Assembly (NCBI RefSeq): GCF_040544485.1
Contig: NZ_JBDZDV010000005.1
Location: 62,001-126,000, forward strand
Length of the DNA: 64,000 nt
Direction: 5' to 3'
Origin: Lacicoccus halitifaciens
Lineage (GTDB): Bacteria > Bacillota > Bacilli > Staphylococcales > Salinicoccaceae
The first letter of the stretch is position 1. Every line of letters starts with the position of its first letter. A program made the position numbers and the translations under genes. The notes below the pieces were generated by a model. It made no database searches. It was given only the letters and a program-made list of their open reading frames with translations, and was not told the origin of the DNA. Of this stretch, positions 1 to 6,961 are shown one piece after another.

Positions 1-517
1 GCACCATCATCTGATGGTCATTCATGGTGAGGAGTTTTTCTGGCAGGTTCGGCAGCTGGAAGAAGCCGATATAACTGCTTTTGAAGAGCTGTTTGGGGTA
101 TTTCCTCATCGCCTCCGGCATGACCGCCGGATGCGGGATGTTCACGGCAATGAACTTCTTCACTCTCTCAGGCCGGGTCGATGCAAGATGCCAGCCGACC
201 GCCCCGCCCCAGTCATGGCCCGCGATGTTCGCTTTCTCTAAACCGAAATGGTCCATGATGGCGATGACGTCGTCACGGAGCTTGTCGATATGATAATTTT
301 CCACCCCTTCAGGTTTGCCGCTTTTGTTGTAGCCGCGCTGGTCGGGGATGATGACCCTGAAACCCGCGTCCGCCAGCGCATCGATCTGATGCCGCCAGCC
401 GTACCAGAATTCCGGGAAGCCGTGCAGCAGGATGACCGGCTCCCCCGCCTCTCCTGCAACTTTCATATGGAGCTTCACACCGCCTGCGTCCATATATACC
501 GATTCATATTCCTTCAT
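1..517 (-). CDS. alpha/beta hydrolase, epoxide hydrolase-like (3' end cut by window)
   Basis: Translating the minus strand from ATG at 517 gives 172 residues that run off the left edge, so the C-terminus is missing. The N-terminus has the oxyanion motif HGFPEFWYGWRHQ near residue 35, typical of soluble epoxide hydrolases and haloalkane dehalogenases. The nucleophile elbow GHDWGG near residue 100 has Asp as nucleophile, as in that subfamily, rather than Ser. The ribosome binding site is GAGGTG about 6 nt before ATG. It is transcribed divergently from the membrane protein at 643. The substrate cannot be told; the acid and His of the triad lie outside the window. Confidence 0.88.
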   Translation of the reverse strand, partial: MKEYESVYMDAGGVKLHMKVAGEAGEPVILLHGFPEFWYGWRHQIDALADAGFRVIIPDQRGYNKSGKPEGVENYHIDKLRDDVIAIMDHFGLEKANIAGHDWGGAVGWHLASTRPERVKKFIAVNIPHPAVMPEAMRKYPKQLFKSSYIGFFQLPNLPEKLLTMNDHQMMV

Positions 518-580
518 TGAAATCACCTCAATTGAAGTATACCCCGTGCAGCGCTCATGAAATCCGGGTGCACATCCTTT

Positions 581-606
581 TATCATATGCATTTTGCATG
601 ATATCA
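581..606. promoter_or_regulatory. imperfect dyad between divergent genes
   Basis: The divergent intergenic region between 517 and 643 contains ATGCA-TTT-TGCAT with the arms extended by TCAT and GATA, an imperfect inverted repeat. It could be an operator shared by the two divergent genes. There is no regulator next door to assign it to, so this is only a structural observation. Confidence 0.25.
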
Positions 607-642
607 TTAAAGTGACCAGTGATTAATTAATGAGGTGATCAA

Positions 643-1038
643 ATGAATGATAATAAAATTTCATTCCTCGTCTACGGTGCATTTTTCCTGATACTGCCCG
701 TCATCCACCTTGGGAACCTGCTCATCAACGGTGTGCCCCTGCCGCTCATGACTTTCTACAGTCTGCTCATCGTCGCTGTGATGAGTTTCTGCTTTTCCTA
801 CCTTGCCCCGAATTTCGGGAAAAATGATGAGACGGATAAGTACAGAATCGTAAGGCGGAGCGTCATCACCGGCTTTATCGCCCTGTTCATAGCGATGGCG
901 GTGGGACTGCTGCTTATGGCGCTTGATTTCCTGGGGATCAGTTTATTCCATCTCATCCTGATCTTCATCACCGTACTCATCTCCGCCGCCTTCATATCCG
1001 CAGTGATTTATACGAAAAGGAATCTCGAAACACAGTGA
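643..1038 (+). CDS. small integral membrane protein, unknown function
   Basis: A 131-residue protein with four clear hydrophobic segments (about residues 7-27, 32-52, 72-95 and 100-122) and short polar linkers, ending in a basic tail. ATG follows GAGGTG with 6 nt spacing. I do not recognise a family. It stands alone, divergent from the alpha/beta hydrolase and ending at a bidirectional terminator. The GC-rich codon use matches its neighbours, so it looks like a real gene and not a shadow. Confidence 0.75.
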   Translation: MNDNKISFLVYGAFFLILPVIHLGNLLINGVPLPLMTFYSLLIVAVMSFCFSYLAPNFGKNDETDKYRIVRRSVITGFIALFIAMAVGLLLMALDFLGISLFHLILIFITVLISAAFISAVIYTKRNLETQ

Positions 1039-1049
1039 TGAATGAAGAA

Positions 1050-1077
1050 ATCCCCATGCAGCGCACTGCATGGGGAT
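1050..1077. terminator. bidirectional hairpin between convergent genes
   Basis: Perfect 12-bp stem ATCCCCATGCAG / CTGCATGGGGAT with a 4-nt loop, between the convergent genes ending at 1038 and 1086. Only short T-rich stretches follow on either side. Confidence 0.7.
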
Positions 1078-1085
1078 TGATGTAT

Positions 1086-1253
1086 TCACGTGTCTTTTTT
1101 CCTGCTGCGGTCATCGGAGTCTTTCCTGCGTTTGAAACCGAGTGCCTCCGCCTTTTTGTACAGTGCTTTTGAACGTGCCTTGGAAGCCTTCAGCATCTCG
1201 CGCTGACGCTTGCCGATATCACTACTGGATTTCTTGAATGAAGCACTCACCAT
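1086..1253 (-). CDS. small highly basic protein, unknown function
   Basis: 55 residues starting MVSASFKKSS, rich in Lys and Arg, predicted soluble and largely helical, with no Cys or membrane segment. The start at 1253 was chosen because GGGGTGA sits 6-7 nt upstream. The in-frame ATG at 1268 has no ribosome binding site and would lie inside the preceding gene. It starts 4 nt after the stop of the GAF protein gene, so it is almost certainly co-transcribed and shares its LexA-type promoter. Possible nucleic-acid or ribosome binding by charge only. Family not recognised. Confidence 0.6.
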   Translation of the reverse strand: MVSASFKKSSSDIGKRQREMLKASKARSKALYKKAEALGFKRRKDSDDRSRKKDT

Positions 1254-1257
1254 ACAG

Positions 1258-2205
1258 TCACCCCGCATCGATCTTTACATTCATATTATCATAATAATAT
1301 GCGAGGCCACAAATGTCAGCGTAAAATTTCAACGTATCGACATCCTCCTCGATAAAGCCGTCGATGCCCTCACTTTGGATGCATAACACTCCGACGGTCG
1401 CTTGGTTGATCTTGACCGGCAGACCGATCACCGAGCCGTAATTGTGGATCGGTGAAAAATCCCCTTCAAAATAGCCGCTTTCATTGATGTTGTTGACCAG
1501 CTCCACCTCGCCGGTCTCCCATATCCTCCCGGCGAACCCTTCACCCGGACTGAATTCCCTTGTATCCACCGAAATCAGGTTCACCCTGTGGTATGCGGCC
1601 ATCTTCAGTTTGCCGTCATCCGCCATGAACAATGTCGAGGATTTATCGGCACGATCCTTGTGCAGGACGGTGATCGACTCATCCAGTACATTGTCATAAA
1701 ACTCCCTGACCCAGCCCGGCCTCCCATCCGCCATCAGCCCCATCAGGGTGCGGATGAGCCGGCTGCTGTTATTATGGTGTCTGATATATGTTTCACTGAC
1801 ATACTGTATGTCCTCAAGCTCTGCATCCTTCATCTCCAGTTCATGCAGCAGCGTCTCTGTGAAGGCCTTGAGTTGTGCAAGCTCGTTTTGGAGCTCTTTA
1901 TTGTCCGACCTGATGTTTTTGATTTCCTCCTGCGGCACATCTTCGAACACGGGATCATACACCGGGTTGTTGAACCTGAGCCCGAAGAGCGATATCTTCT
2001 CCGCCGAAGACCTGAAACCCCGGGCCGATTCCACAATCAGCGTGTAAAACCCGGTGGCGGCGCAGACGGCGGTGATGATGGTGATGTAGCTGATCCCGAT
2101 GCCTGTCTGCTCCAGCAGCCTCGCGGTGCCCGCGCTGAAGAGGATCAAGGCTGTCACAACGAAAATAAGACTGATCACATAACTGAAAAAATGTTTTGCC
2201 GACAT
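1258..2205 (-). CDS. membrane-anchored GAF-domain protein
   Basis: About 315 residues. Two N-terminal membrane segments (about residues 5-27 and 37-58) are followed by a coiled coil (about 85-130, Glu/Leu/Lys rich) and a C-terminal GAF domain (about 165-305). The latter shows the GAF-like runs FAGRIWETGEVELVNNI and GSVIGLPVKINQATVGVLCI. No kinase, GGDEF or other output domain follows, so it is a sensor without visible output, perhaps acting on the small basic protein encoded downstream. The start at 2205 was chosen over the ATG at 2223 because GGGGGG lies 6 nt upstream. The promoter carries an SOS-type operator (2231-2244), suggesting DNA-damage induction. Confidence 0.8.
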   Translation of the reverse strand: MSAKHFFSYVISLIFVVTALILFSAGTARLLEQTGIGISYITIITAVCAATGFYTLIVESARGFRSSAEKISLFGLRFNNPVYDPVFEDVPQEEIKNIRSDNKELQNELAQLKAFTETLLHELEMKDAELEDIQYVSETYIRHHNNSSRLIRTLMGLMADGRPGWVREFYDNVLDESITVLHKDRADKSSTLFMADDGKLKMAAYHRVNLISVDTREFSPGEGFAGRIWETGEVELVNNINESGYFEGDFSPIHNYGSVIGLPVKINQATVGVLCIQSEGIDGFIEEDVDTLKFYADICGLAYYYDNMNVKIDAG

Positions 2206-2230
2206 GATAAACCCCCCGCCCATCCAAAAA

Positions 2231-2244
2231 AGAACATATGTTCG
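2231..2244. promoter_or_regulatory. LexA (SOS) box
   Basis: On the minus strand the site reads CGAACATATGTTCT, 13 of 14 positions of the Bacillus/Staphylococcus SOS consensus of the CGAACATATGTTCG type; the core GAACATATGTTC is a perfect palindrome. It lies just downstream of the -10 of the GAF gene promoter, where a repressor would block transcription. Confidence 0.72.
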
Positions 2245-2249
2245 TATTA

Positions 2250-2278
2250 AATATAATACATTCCAGGAAAAATATCAA
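2250..2278 (-). promoter_or_regulatory. sigma-A promoter of the GAF protein gene
   Basis: Minus strand: -35 TTGATA at 2273-2278, 17-bp spacer, -10 TATATT at 2250-2255. The LexA-type box begins 5 bp after the -10. Confidence 0.7.
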
Positions 2279-2326
2279 TCGGCAATGTCGTGATGGCTTC
2301 CGGAACGGTGCATTGAAATATCCGAT

Positions 2327-2354
2327 GTTTAACACCCCCACCCCTTCAGGGTAT
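2327..2354 (+). promoter_or_regulatory. sigma-B-like promoter
   Basis: GTTTAA at 2327-2332 and GGGTAT at 2349-2354 match both halves of the sigma-B consensus exactly; the 16-bp spacer is at the long end. It lies 35 bp before the start of the SDR gene. Confidence 0.6.
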
Positions 2355-2388
2355 AGACCATTGATCAATCAAGGAGGGTATTTTATTT

Positions 2389-3015
2389 ATGAAAGTACTT
2401 GTAGTAGGCGCAAATGGACAGATCGGCCATCAGGTCGTTGAAAAGCTGAAGGACAAGGGCCATGACCCGGTCGCCATGGTGCGCAAGGAAGAACAGGCGG
2501 AAAAATTCAAGGAAAAGGGCATCGAGACGGTGCTCGGTGATCTCCAGGAAGACTTTTCACATGCATTTGAAGGTGTGGATACGGTCGTGTTCGCAGCAGG
2601 TTCCGGGGGTGACACCGGTGCCGATATGACAATCATCATCGACCAGGAAGGCGCCATCGAAAGCATGGAGAATGCCAAGGATGCCGGAGTCAAGCACTTC
2701 ATCATCGTCAGCTCCATGGGGGCTGAGGCGCCTAAGGAATACGACGATATCAAGCATTATTTATATGCGAAGCACCGCGCCGATGAGCACCTGAAAGCTT
2801 CCGGGCTCGATTATACGATCATCCGTCCGGGCATGCTTGAAAACGGGGCTGGCACGGGTAAAGTGAGCCTGTCCGAAGAGAATCAGGAATTTGGCAATGT
2901 CCAGCGTGAAGATGTCGCCTCTGTCATCGTGCAGGCGGTCGATGCCGATAAGGCCGAGAATAAAGTGTACACCCTGCTCGAAGGTGACACGCCGGTCGAA
3001 GATCTGTTCAAATAA
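2389..3015 (+). CDS. NAD(P)-binding atypical SDR oxidoreductase
   Basis: 208 residues. The N-terminal Rossmann motif GANGQIG (residues 8-14) and the parallel beta-alpha pattern match the SDR_a5 / YhfK-like NAD(P)H-binding group; HFIIVSSMGA (about 102-111) and DYTIIRPGML (about 139-148) are the conserved strand ends of that family. It is too short for classical SDR activity, and proteins of this type often have redox or regulatory roles. AAGGAGG precedes ATG with good spacing. Monocistronic between a sigma-B-like promoter and a terminator, which suggests general stress induction. Confidence 0.85.
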   Translation: MKVLVVGANGQIGHQVVEKLKDKGHDPVAMVRKEEQAEKFKEKGIETVLGDLQEDFSHAFEGVDTVVFAAGSGGDTGADMTIIIDQEGAIESMENAKDAGVKHFIIVSSMGAEAPKEYDDIKHYLYAKHRADEHLKASGLDYTIIRPGMLENGAGTGKVSLSEENQEFGNVQREDVASVIVQAVDADKAENKVYTLLEGDTPVEDLFK

Positions 3016-3030
3016 AATAATGAAATTCAT

Positions 3031-3075
3031 GTCCGCACGGCATCTTCCAGGTTGAAGGTATCGTGCGGATTTTTA
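3031..3075 (+). terminator. intrinsic terminator
   Basis: Imperfect hairpin with outer stem TCCGCACG / CGTGCGGA followed by TTTTTATT, 15 nt after the SDR gene stop. Confidence 0.75.
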
Positions 3076-3110
3076 TTGAAATCCCCTGCCCGCTTCAAGG
3101 ACATCATGCA

Positions 3111-3136
3111 GTTTTATTTTTCCGGGACGCGGGTAG
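3111..3136 (+). promoter_or_regulatory. sigma-B-like promoter of the first ureohydrolase
   Basis: GTTTTA (3111-3116), 14-bp spacer, GGGTAG (3131-3136); one mismatch in each half to GTTTAA / GGGTAT. It sits 35 bp before the GTG start. Confidence 0.5.
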
Positions 3137-3170
3137 ACGAATGGCGAAAACATGTATAAGGAGTGATTGA

Positions 3171-4076
3171 GTGAGCAGCAAGGACATGCTGGTTTACGCA
3201 GGCAACCCGACGTTCTGGGGGCTTCCGGAAACGAGGGATGTTGAAGGCAAGGATATCACCATCATGGGGGTGCCCTTCGATGTGGGTGTGACGAACAGGC
3301 CCGGGGCACGCTTCGGACCGAGGTCGGTGCGTGAAATATCCATCCACGATATGAAGACCCACTATCCTTGGCGTTATGACGTGAAAGAAAAACTGGATAT
3401 GGCGGATTACGGCGATGTCGGTTACGACATCGGCATTGAGCAGACCAGTCAGATGATCGAGGAGACATACCGGCATGCCGGGAAGATTTTCGGATCAGGA
3501 TCAAAACTTTTGACCATCGGCGGCGATCATACGATCCCCTACGGCATGGTGCGTGCGGCAAAAGAAAAGTATGGAAAGTTGTCCCTCCTCCATATCGACA
3601 GCCACCAGGATTCAATCGCAAGTGAAGGCGTCAAAATTTCGCATGCCTCCTTCGCCCATGACCTCGCTGAAGAAGGTGCGATCGATGCCGAAAAGTCGGT
3701 ACAGGCTTATATTCGTACGGAGATGCCGAACGAATTTAATTACAACATCATCTATGCAAATGAAGCGATGTCCGAAGGTCCAAAGGCACTCGCCGAGAAA
3801 GTGAAGTCGATCATCGGGGACAACCCCGTCTACCTCTCTTTTGACGTCGACTCGCTGGATCCGGCATTCGCACCGGGCACGGGCACGCCGGTGCCGGGCG
3901 GCCCTTCCACCCAGGAGATGCGCCTGTTCTTGAGCAACCTTAAAGGACTCAACGTGGTGGCCGCCGATCTCGTGGAAGTTTCACCAAGCTACGACACCGC
4001 CCAGGTGACTGCCCTTGCAGGGGCCTCGGTTGCCAAAGACCTGATATACCTCATGGCGGAAAAGATCGATGATTGA
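3171..4076 (+). CDS. speB: agmatinase/ureohydrolase family protein (first paralogue)
   Basis: 301 residues, usual length for agmatinases, which hydrolyse guanidino compounds to urea and an amine using two metal ions. All six metal ligands of the family are present: His120 in GGDH, Asp143, His145 and Asp147 in HIDSHQD, and Asp225 and Asp227 in SFDVDSLDP. The first cluster reads DSH instead of the usual DAH. His158 in the following loop (KISHAS) aligns with the substrate-loop His of agmatinases. GTG start with AAGGAG 7 nt upstream. A terminator separates it from its paralogue. No spermidine synthase or arginine decarboxylase gene is nearby, so the true substrate (agmatine, guanidinobutyrate or another) is open. 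Confidence 0.85.
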   Translation: MSSKDMLVYAGNPTFWGLPETRDVEGKDITIMGVPFDVGVTNRPGARFGPRSVREISIHDMKTHYPWRYDVKEKLDMADYGDVGYDIGIEQTSQMIEETYRHAGKIFGSGSKLLTIGGDHTIPYGMVRAAKEKYGKLSLLHIDSHQDSIASEGVKISHASFAHDLAEEGAIDAEKSVQAYIRTEMPNEFNYNIIYANEAMSEGPKALAEKVKSIIGDNPVYLSFDVDSLDPAFAPGTGTPVPGGPSTQEMRLFLSNLKGLNVVAADLVEVSPSYDTAQVTALAGASVAKDLIYLMAEKIDD

Positions 4077-4082
4077 TGATAC

Positions 4083-4119
4083 GGCCGGCGGATGGCATCT
4101 GCCGGCCTTTAGTTTTTTT
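4083..4119 (+). terminator. intrinsic terminator between the ureohydrolase paralogues
   Basis: Stem GGCCGGC (4083-4089) / GCCGGCC (4101-4107), extended inside by GATG/CATC-type pairs, followed by TTTAGTTTTTTT. The T-run doubles as the -35 half of the next sigma-B-like promoter. Confidence 0.8.
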
Positions 4120-4136
4120 AGCGGGAACATGGGTAA
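4112..4136 (+). promoter_or_regulatory. sigma-B-like promoter of the second ureohydrolase
   Basis: GTTTTT (4112-4117), 13-bp spacer, GGGTAA (4131-4136), 34 bp before the GTG start, the same geometry as for the first paralogue. The AT part overlaps the T-tract of the preceding terminator, so chance is possible. Confidence 0.4.
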
Positions 4137-4170
4137 GGAAAAGATAAGAGTATATTTAAGGAGTGATCAC

Positions 4171-5073
4171 GTGAACAGCATTAATATGTTGGCTTATGCC
4201 GGTCATGCGACTTTCTGGGGCCTGCCCCCTTCAAGGGAGGTTGAAGGCAGGGACATCACAGTGATGGGTGTGCCATTCGAACTGGGTCTGACAAGGCGGC
4301 CCGGGGCACGGTTCGGACCGCGCTCGATCCGGGAAGCATCAGTGCATGATATGAGTATGCATTATCCATGGCCTTATGACATAAAAGAGGAAAATGACTT
4401 GATCGATTACGGGGACGTGGGCTACGATCTTGGCGAGACACGGCTCAACTACATGCTTGAAGAAAGTTATAAGCACGCAAGCAAGATTCTGGCCGGCGGT
4501 TCGAAGCTGTTGACCATCGGGGGCGACCATACGGTGGCATACAGCACGATCCGGGCGGCAAAAGAGAAGCATGGGAAATTATCCCTCCTCCATATCGACA
4601 GCCACCAGGAATCGCTCCCGGGCAGCAGTAATAAGATTTCACGGAATTCATTCGCCCATGACCTCGCTGAAGAAGGTGCAATAGATCCCGGGACATCTGT
4701 GCAGGCATATGTAAGGACGAGTATGCCGAAAGATTTCGAGTACAATATCATTTATGCGAAGGAGGCGATGACACAAGGTCCGGAAGCACTTGCCGAAAAA
4801 GTGAAGTCGGTCATCGGGGACAATCCCGTATACCTCACCTTCGACATCGATGCACTCGACCCCGCTTTTGCCCCCGGGACCGCGACGCCGGTGCCCGGCG
4901 GCCCTTCCACGAGGGAAATGCGCCTGTTCCTGGAACACCTCGCCGGATTGAACATCGTCGCCGCCGACCTGGTCGAGGTGACGCCAAGCTATGATTCCGG
5001 GGAGATGACCGCCGTCGCCGCTGCATCCATTGGAAAAGACCTGCTCCATCTGCTCGCCGGAAACAAGGCTTGA
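4171..5073 (+). CDS. agmatinase/ureohydrolase family paralogue with altered metal site
   Basis: 300 residues, colinear without gaps with the paralogue just upstream. The GTG start at 4171 is chosen because AAGGAGTGATCAC precedes it exactly as in the first gene; the open frame extends further upstream without a ribosome binding site. His120, Asp143, His145, Asp225 and Asp227 are kept, but the metal ligand Asp147 is Glu (HIDSHQES) and the loop His158 is Arg (KISRNS). Glu can still bind metal, so activity may be changed and not lost. Likely product of a local tandem duplication followed by divergence; both copies have their own promoter and terminator. Substrate unknown. Confidence 0.82.
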   Translation: MNSINMLAYAGHATFWGLPPSREVEGRDITVMGVPFELGLTRRPGARFGPRSIREASVHDMSMHYPWPYDIKEENDLIDYGDVGYDLGETRLNYMLEESYKHASKILAGGSKLLTIGGDHTVAYSTIRAAKEKHGKLSLLHIDSHQESLPGSSNKISRNSFAHDLAEEGAIDPGTSVQAYVRTSMPKDFEYNIIYAKEAMTQGPEALAEKVKSVIGDNPVYLTFDIDALDPAFAPGTATPVPGGPSTREMRLFLEHLAGLNIVAADLVEVTPSYDSGEMTAVAAASIGKDLLHLLAGNKA

Positions 5074-5092
5074 ATCCATATGTAATGAAATA

Positions 5093-5130
5093 AAGCCCCC
5101 GGACCGTCCATATGACGGTTTCGGGGGCTT
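5093..5130. terminator. bidirectional terminator
   Basis: Stem AAGCCCCCG..ACCGTC / GACGGT..CGGGGGCTT around a 5-nt loop, between the ureohydrolase and the convergent DUF2512 gene. Confidence 0.8.
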
Positions 5131-5143
5131 CATTATATTCAAA

Positions 5144-5530
5144 TTAAGAAGGATTCCTTCTCTCTTTCGCATTTGCCGGGAAAGGCCCGTTCTTAAGCAG
5201 ATAAATATGGAAAAGATATTCACCCACCGCAATGATGACTGCAGAAATGATTGCAGCAACCGCAACTGTACCACCGCTCATATCAGTCAATGCAAGACCG
5301 AGCAGCCATACAACCAGGAATGTCACGACCAGGTCGGAAATGGTCGCCACCATGTTGCCTGCAGCAGGCAGGATGCCCAGATCACCTGCAAGGTAGGAAA
5401 TTGCACCGAGTACAATCGTCGTCACCAGGATCATCGGCCAGAATGACATATCATATCCGACACCGAGAACAATCCATAAAACGATAAGCGTCATGATTCC
5501 TTTGATGCCGAGTGCTTTGACGTGTTCCAC
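5144..5530 (-). CDS. DUF2512 (YndM-type) membrane protein
   Basis: 128 residues, four hydrophobic segments; the start MEHVKALGIKGIMT is characteristic of the DUF2512/YndM family of Bacilli, whose function is unknown. GTG start (5528-5530) with GGAGGG 6 nt upstream. A sigma-B-like promoter lies 46 bp upstream, in line with the stress-regulated genes on its left. Monocistronic. Confidence 0.8.
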   Translation of the reverse strand: MEHVKALGIKGIMTLIVLWIVLGVGYDMSFWPMILVTTIVLGAISYLAGDLGILPAAGNMVATISDLVVTFLVVWLLGLALTDMSGGTVAVAAIISAVIIAVGEYLFHIYLLKNGPFPANAKERRNPS

Positions 5531-5575
5531 GAAATTCCCTCCACTTCATAATCAAGAATTATGTTCTGTAGGACT

Positions 5576-5600
5576 TTACCCGGAAATGTATGTAGAAAAC
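5576..5600 (-). promoter_or_regulatory. sigma-B-like promoter of the DUF2512 gene
   Basis: Minus strand: GTTTTC (5595-5600), 13-bp spacer, GGGTAA (5576-5581). Confidence 0.5.
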
Positions 5601-5686
5601 ATATATAAATGAAATGATGAAATATTTTAATAATCCGCACACATCAGTATAATGGTATGTAAAACAAGTTAAGGGGAAATTGGATT

Positions 5687-6670
5687 ATGAAAGGCAGGAA
5701 AAAGATCAAACCCGACGATTTTGCGGCCGCTTTTTTGAATAAACGCCCCAAAGTCATCTACAGCCAGTTCATCGATGACTTAAAAGGTGTCATCACACTC
5801 GATCAGTTCGAGAAGATGGTCGTCACCTTCAATCAGGATATCGGACAGTTTTATTTGAAGCATGTGGCCCATCTCGGTATGCATACGCATTACTTGTGGG
5901 TCGACGACAAAAGGAAAAAGGCGCTCAGCGTGTACTTCGGAGAGGATGAGATGATACATATGCTCACCATGAAACCATTCACCGTCTTCAAGGACTACGG
6001 GAAAAGTGTTTCCGAAGTTTCGTACACGATGCCTGTAAAAGAGGAATGGCTTGTCTTCTGGGGCGGCGACAATGAATTCATCAACTATCACTATGTGTAC
6101 GGATCACAGAGGTATGCCTATGACCTCCTCCAGATGAAAGACGGGAAGACGCATAAGGGCGACCCCCTGCAGAATGAGAATTACCATGCCTTCGACAAGG
6201 AAATCACCGCACCCGCCGGCGGGAAGGTCGTCAAAGTGGTGAACCATATACGTGATAATGTGCCCGGCGAAATGAATGAAAAAAGACCCAGCGGCAACCA
6301 TGTCATCATCCAGCATGCACATAAGGAATACAGCATGATCGCCCATCTCAAAAAAGAGTCGATCACCGTCGAAGAAGGCGACATCGTCCAGCAGGGCGAC
6401 ACCTTAGGCAGATGCGGCAATTCCGGCAACTCATCAGAACCCCACCTCCATTTCCAGGTGATGGATAAAGCCAGGGCCGTCCGAGCCAAGTCATTCCGCA
6501 TCAGATTTTCCGACGGCAGCACACCCATGCAGGGGGATATTGCGAAGCCGACGCCCGATCCTAGCAGAAAGAAGTTCACCCCCGACCATCTTAAGCCGGC
6601 GGCGTCAACGGACAACCGCTCGATCATGGAAGCCGTCTCCGATTCCGTCGCCAGGTGGTTCAGGCGGTGA
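5687..6670 (+). CDS. M23-family peptidase-like protein with N-terminal DUF3887-like domain
   Basis: 327 residues. The first ~95 resemble the DUF3887-type accessory domain often fused to M23 peptidases; the LytM/M23 domain spans about 140-280 with QRYAYD, a His in MIAHLKK and the terminal HLHF. In the usual HxxxD zinc motif the His position is Arg here (QRYAYD); a His in INYHY just upstream may replace it, as seen in some relatives. There is no signal peptide, lipobox or membrane segment, so it would stay in the cytoplasm unless exported another way, which is odd for a wall hydrolase. Ribosome binding site AAGGGG. Promoter probably TATAAT near 5651. Zinc binding is uncertain. Confidence 0.75.
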   Translation: MKGRKKIKPDDFAAAFLNKRPKVIYSQFIDDLKGVITLDQFEKMVVTFNQDIGQFYLKHVAHLGMHTHYLWVDDKRKKALSVYFGEDEMIHMLTMKPFTVFKDYGKSVSEVSYTMPVKEEWLVFWGGDNEFINYHYVYGSQRYAYDLLQMKDGKTHKGDPLQNENYHAFDKEITAPAGGKVVKVVNHIRDNVPGEMNEKRPSGNHVIIQHAHKEYSMIAHLKKESITVEEGDIVQQGDTLGRCGNSGNSSEPHLHFQVMDKARAVRAKSFRIRFSDGSTPMQGDIAKPTPDPSRKKFTPDHLKPAASTDNRSIMEAVSDSVARWFRR

Positions 6671-6727
6671 ATAAAGCCCCGCTTCCCCCGGTTTGATGCG
6701 ATTTCAGCTGCTGTCCAGCCGGTTTCT

Positions 6728-6926
6728 GTCCGGATATCCTCTTGGAATCCGGATGGAGTGCCTCGTCCTGCAAGCCCTGTCCGGATATCCCTCAAGAAAC
6801 CGGATGGAGGCCCGCCCCCTAGAAGCTCCGTCTGGATAGCCTTCAAGAATCCGGATGGAGCGCCGCTCTTTATTCAAGCTGTCCCATTCCAACTAAAAAT
6901 CCCGGATGGATTACTCGTTACAAGAG
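6728..6926. repeat. 51-bp tandem repeat with internal dyads
   Basis: Copies start at 6728, 6779, 6830 and 6881, a period of exactly 51 bp. The first three share GTCCGGATATCC...AATCCGGATGGAG with changes mainly in the second half; the fourth is diverged and partial, but its CCGGATGGA forms the left arm of the next terminator. In copies 1-3 TCCGGAT and ATCCGGA form a dyad. Since 51 is divisible by 3, all frames stay open and give spurious ORFs with a 17-residue repeat on the minus strand. It lies between convergent genes, so no coding role is likely. Confidence 0.75.
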
Positions 6927-6940
6927 TATCCATCCGGGAT
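6893..6940 (-). terminator. terminator of the peptide-binding lipoprotein gene
   Basis: Perfect 13-bp stem ATCCCGGATGGAT / ATCCATCCGGGAT (6899-6911 / 6928-6940), followed on the minus strand by TTTTTAG. Confidence 0.8.
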
Positions 6941-6961
6941 ATTAAATTTGATTCAGGATTT

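Noticed and set aside
541..580. Hairpin-like GC stretch upstream of the divergent promoters
   Set aside because: Pairing is short and interrupted, with no T-tract, and there is no transcript it would terminate.
1588..2250. Plus-strand ORF of 220 codons
   Set aside because: Antisense to the GAF protein gene, which has a promoter, ribosome binding site and recognisable domains; GC-rich third positions keep other frames open.
6181..6892. Minus-strand ORFs of up to 221 codons with 17-residue repeats
   Set aside because: They run through the 51-bp tandem repeat and antisense to the M23 gene, without ribosome binding sites; the open frame comes from the repeat period being a multiple of 3.
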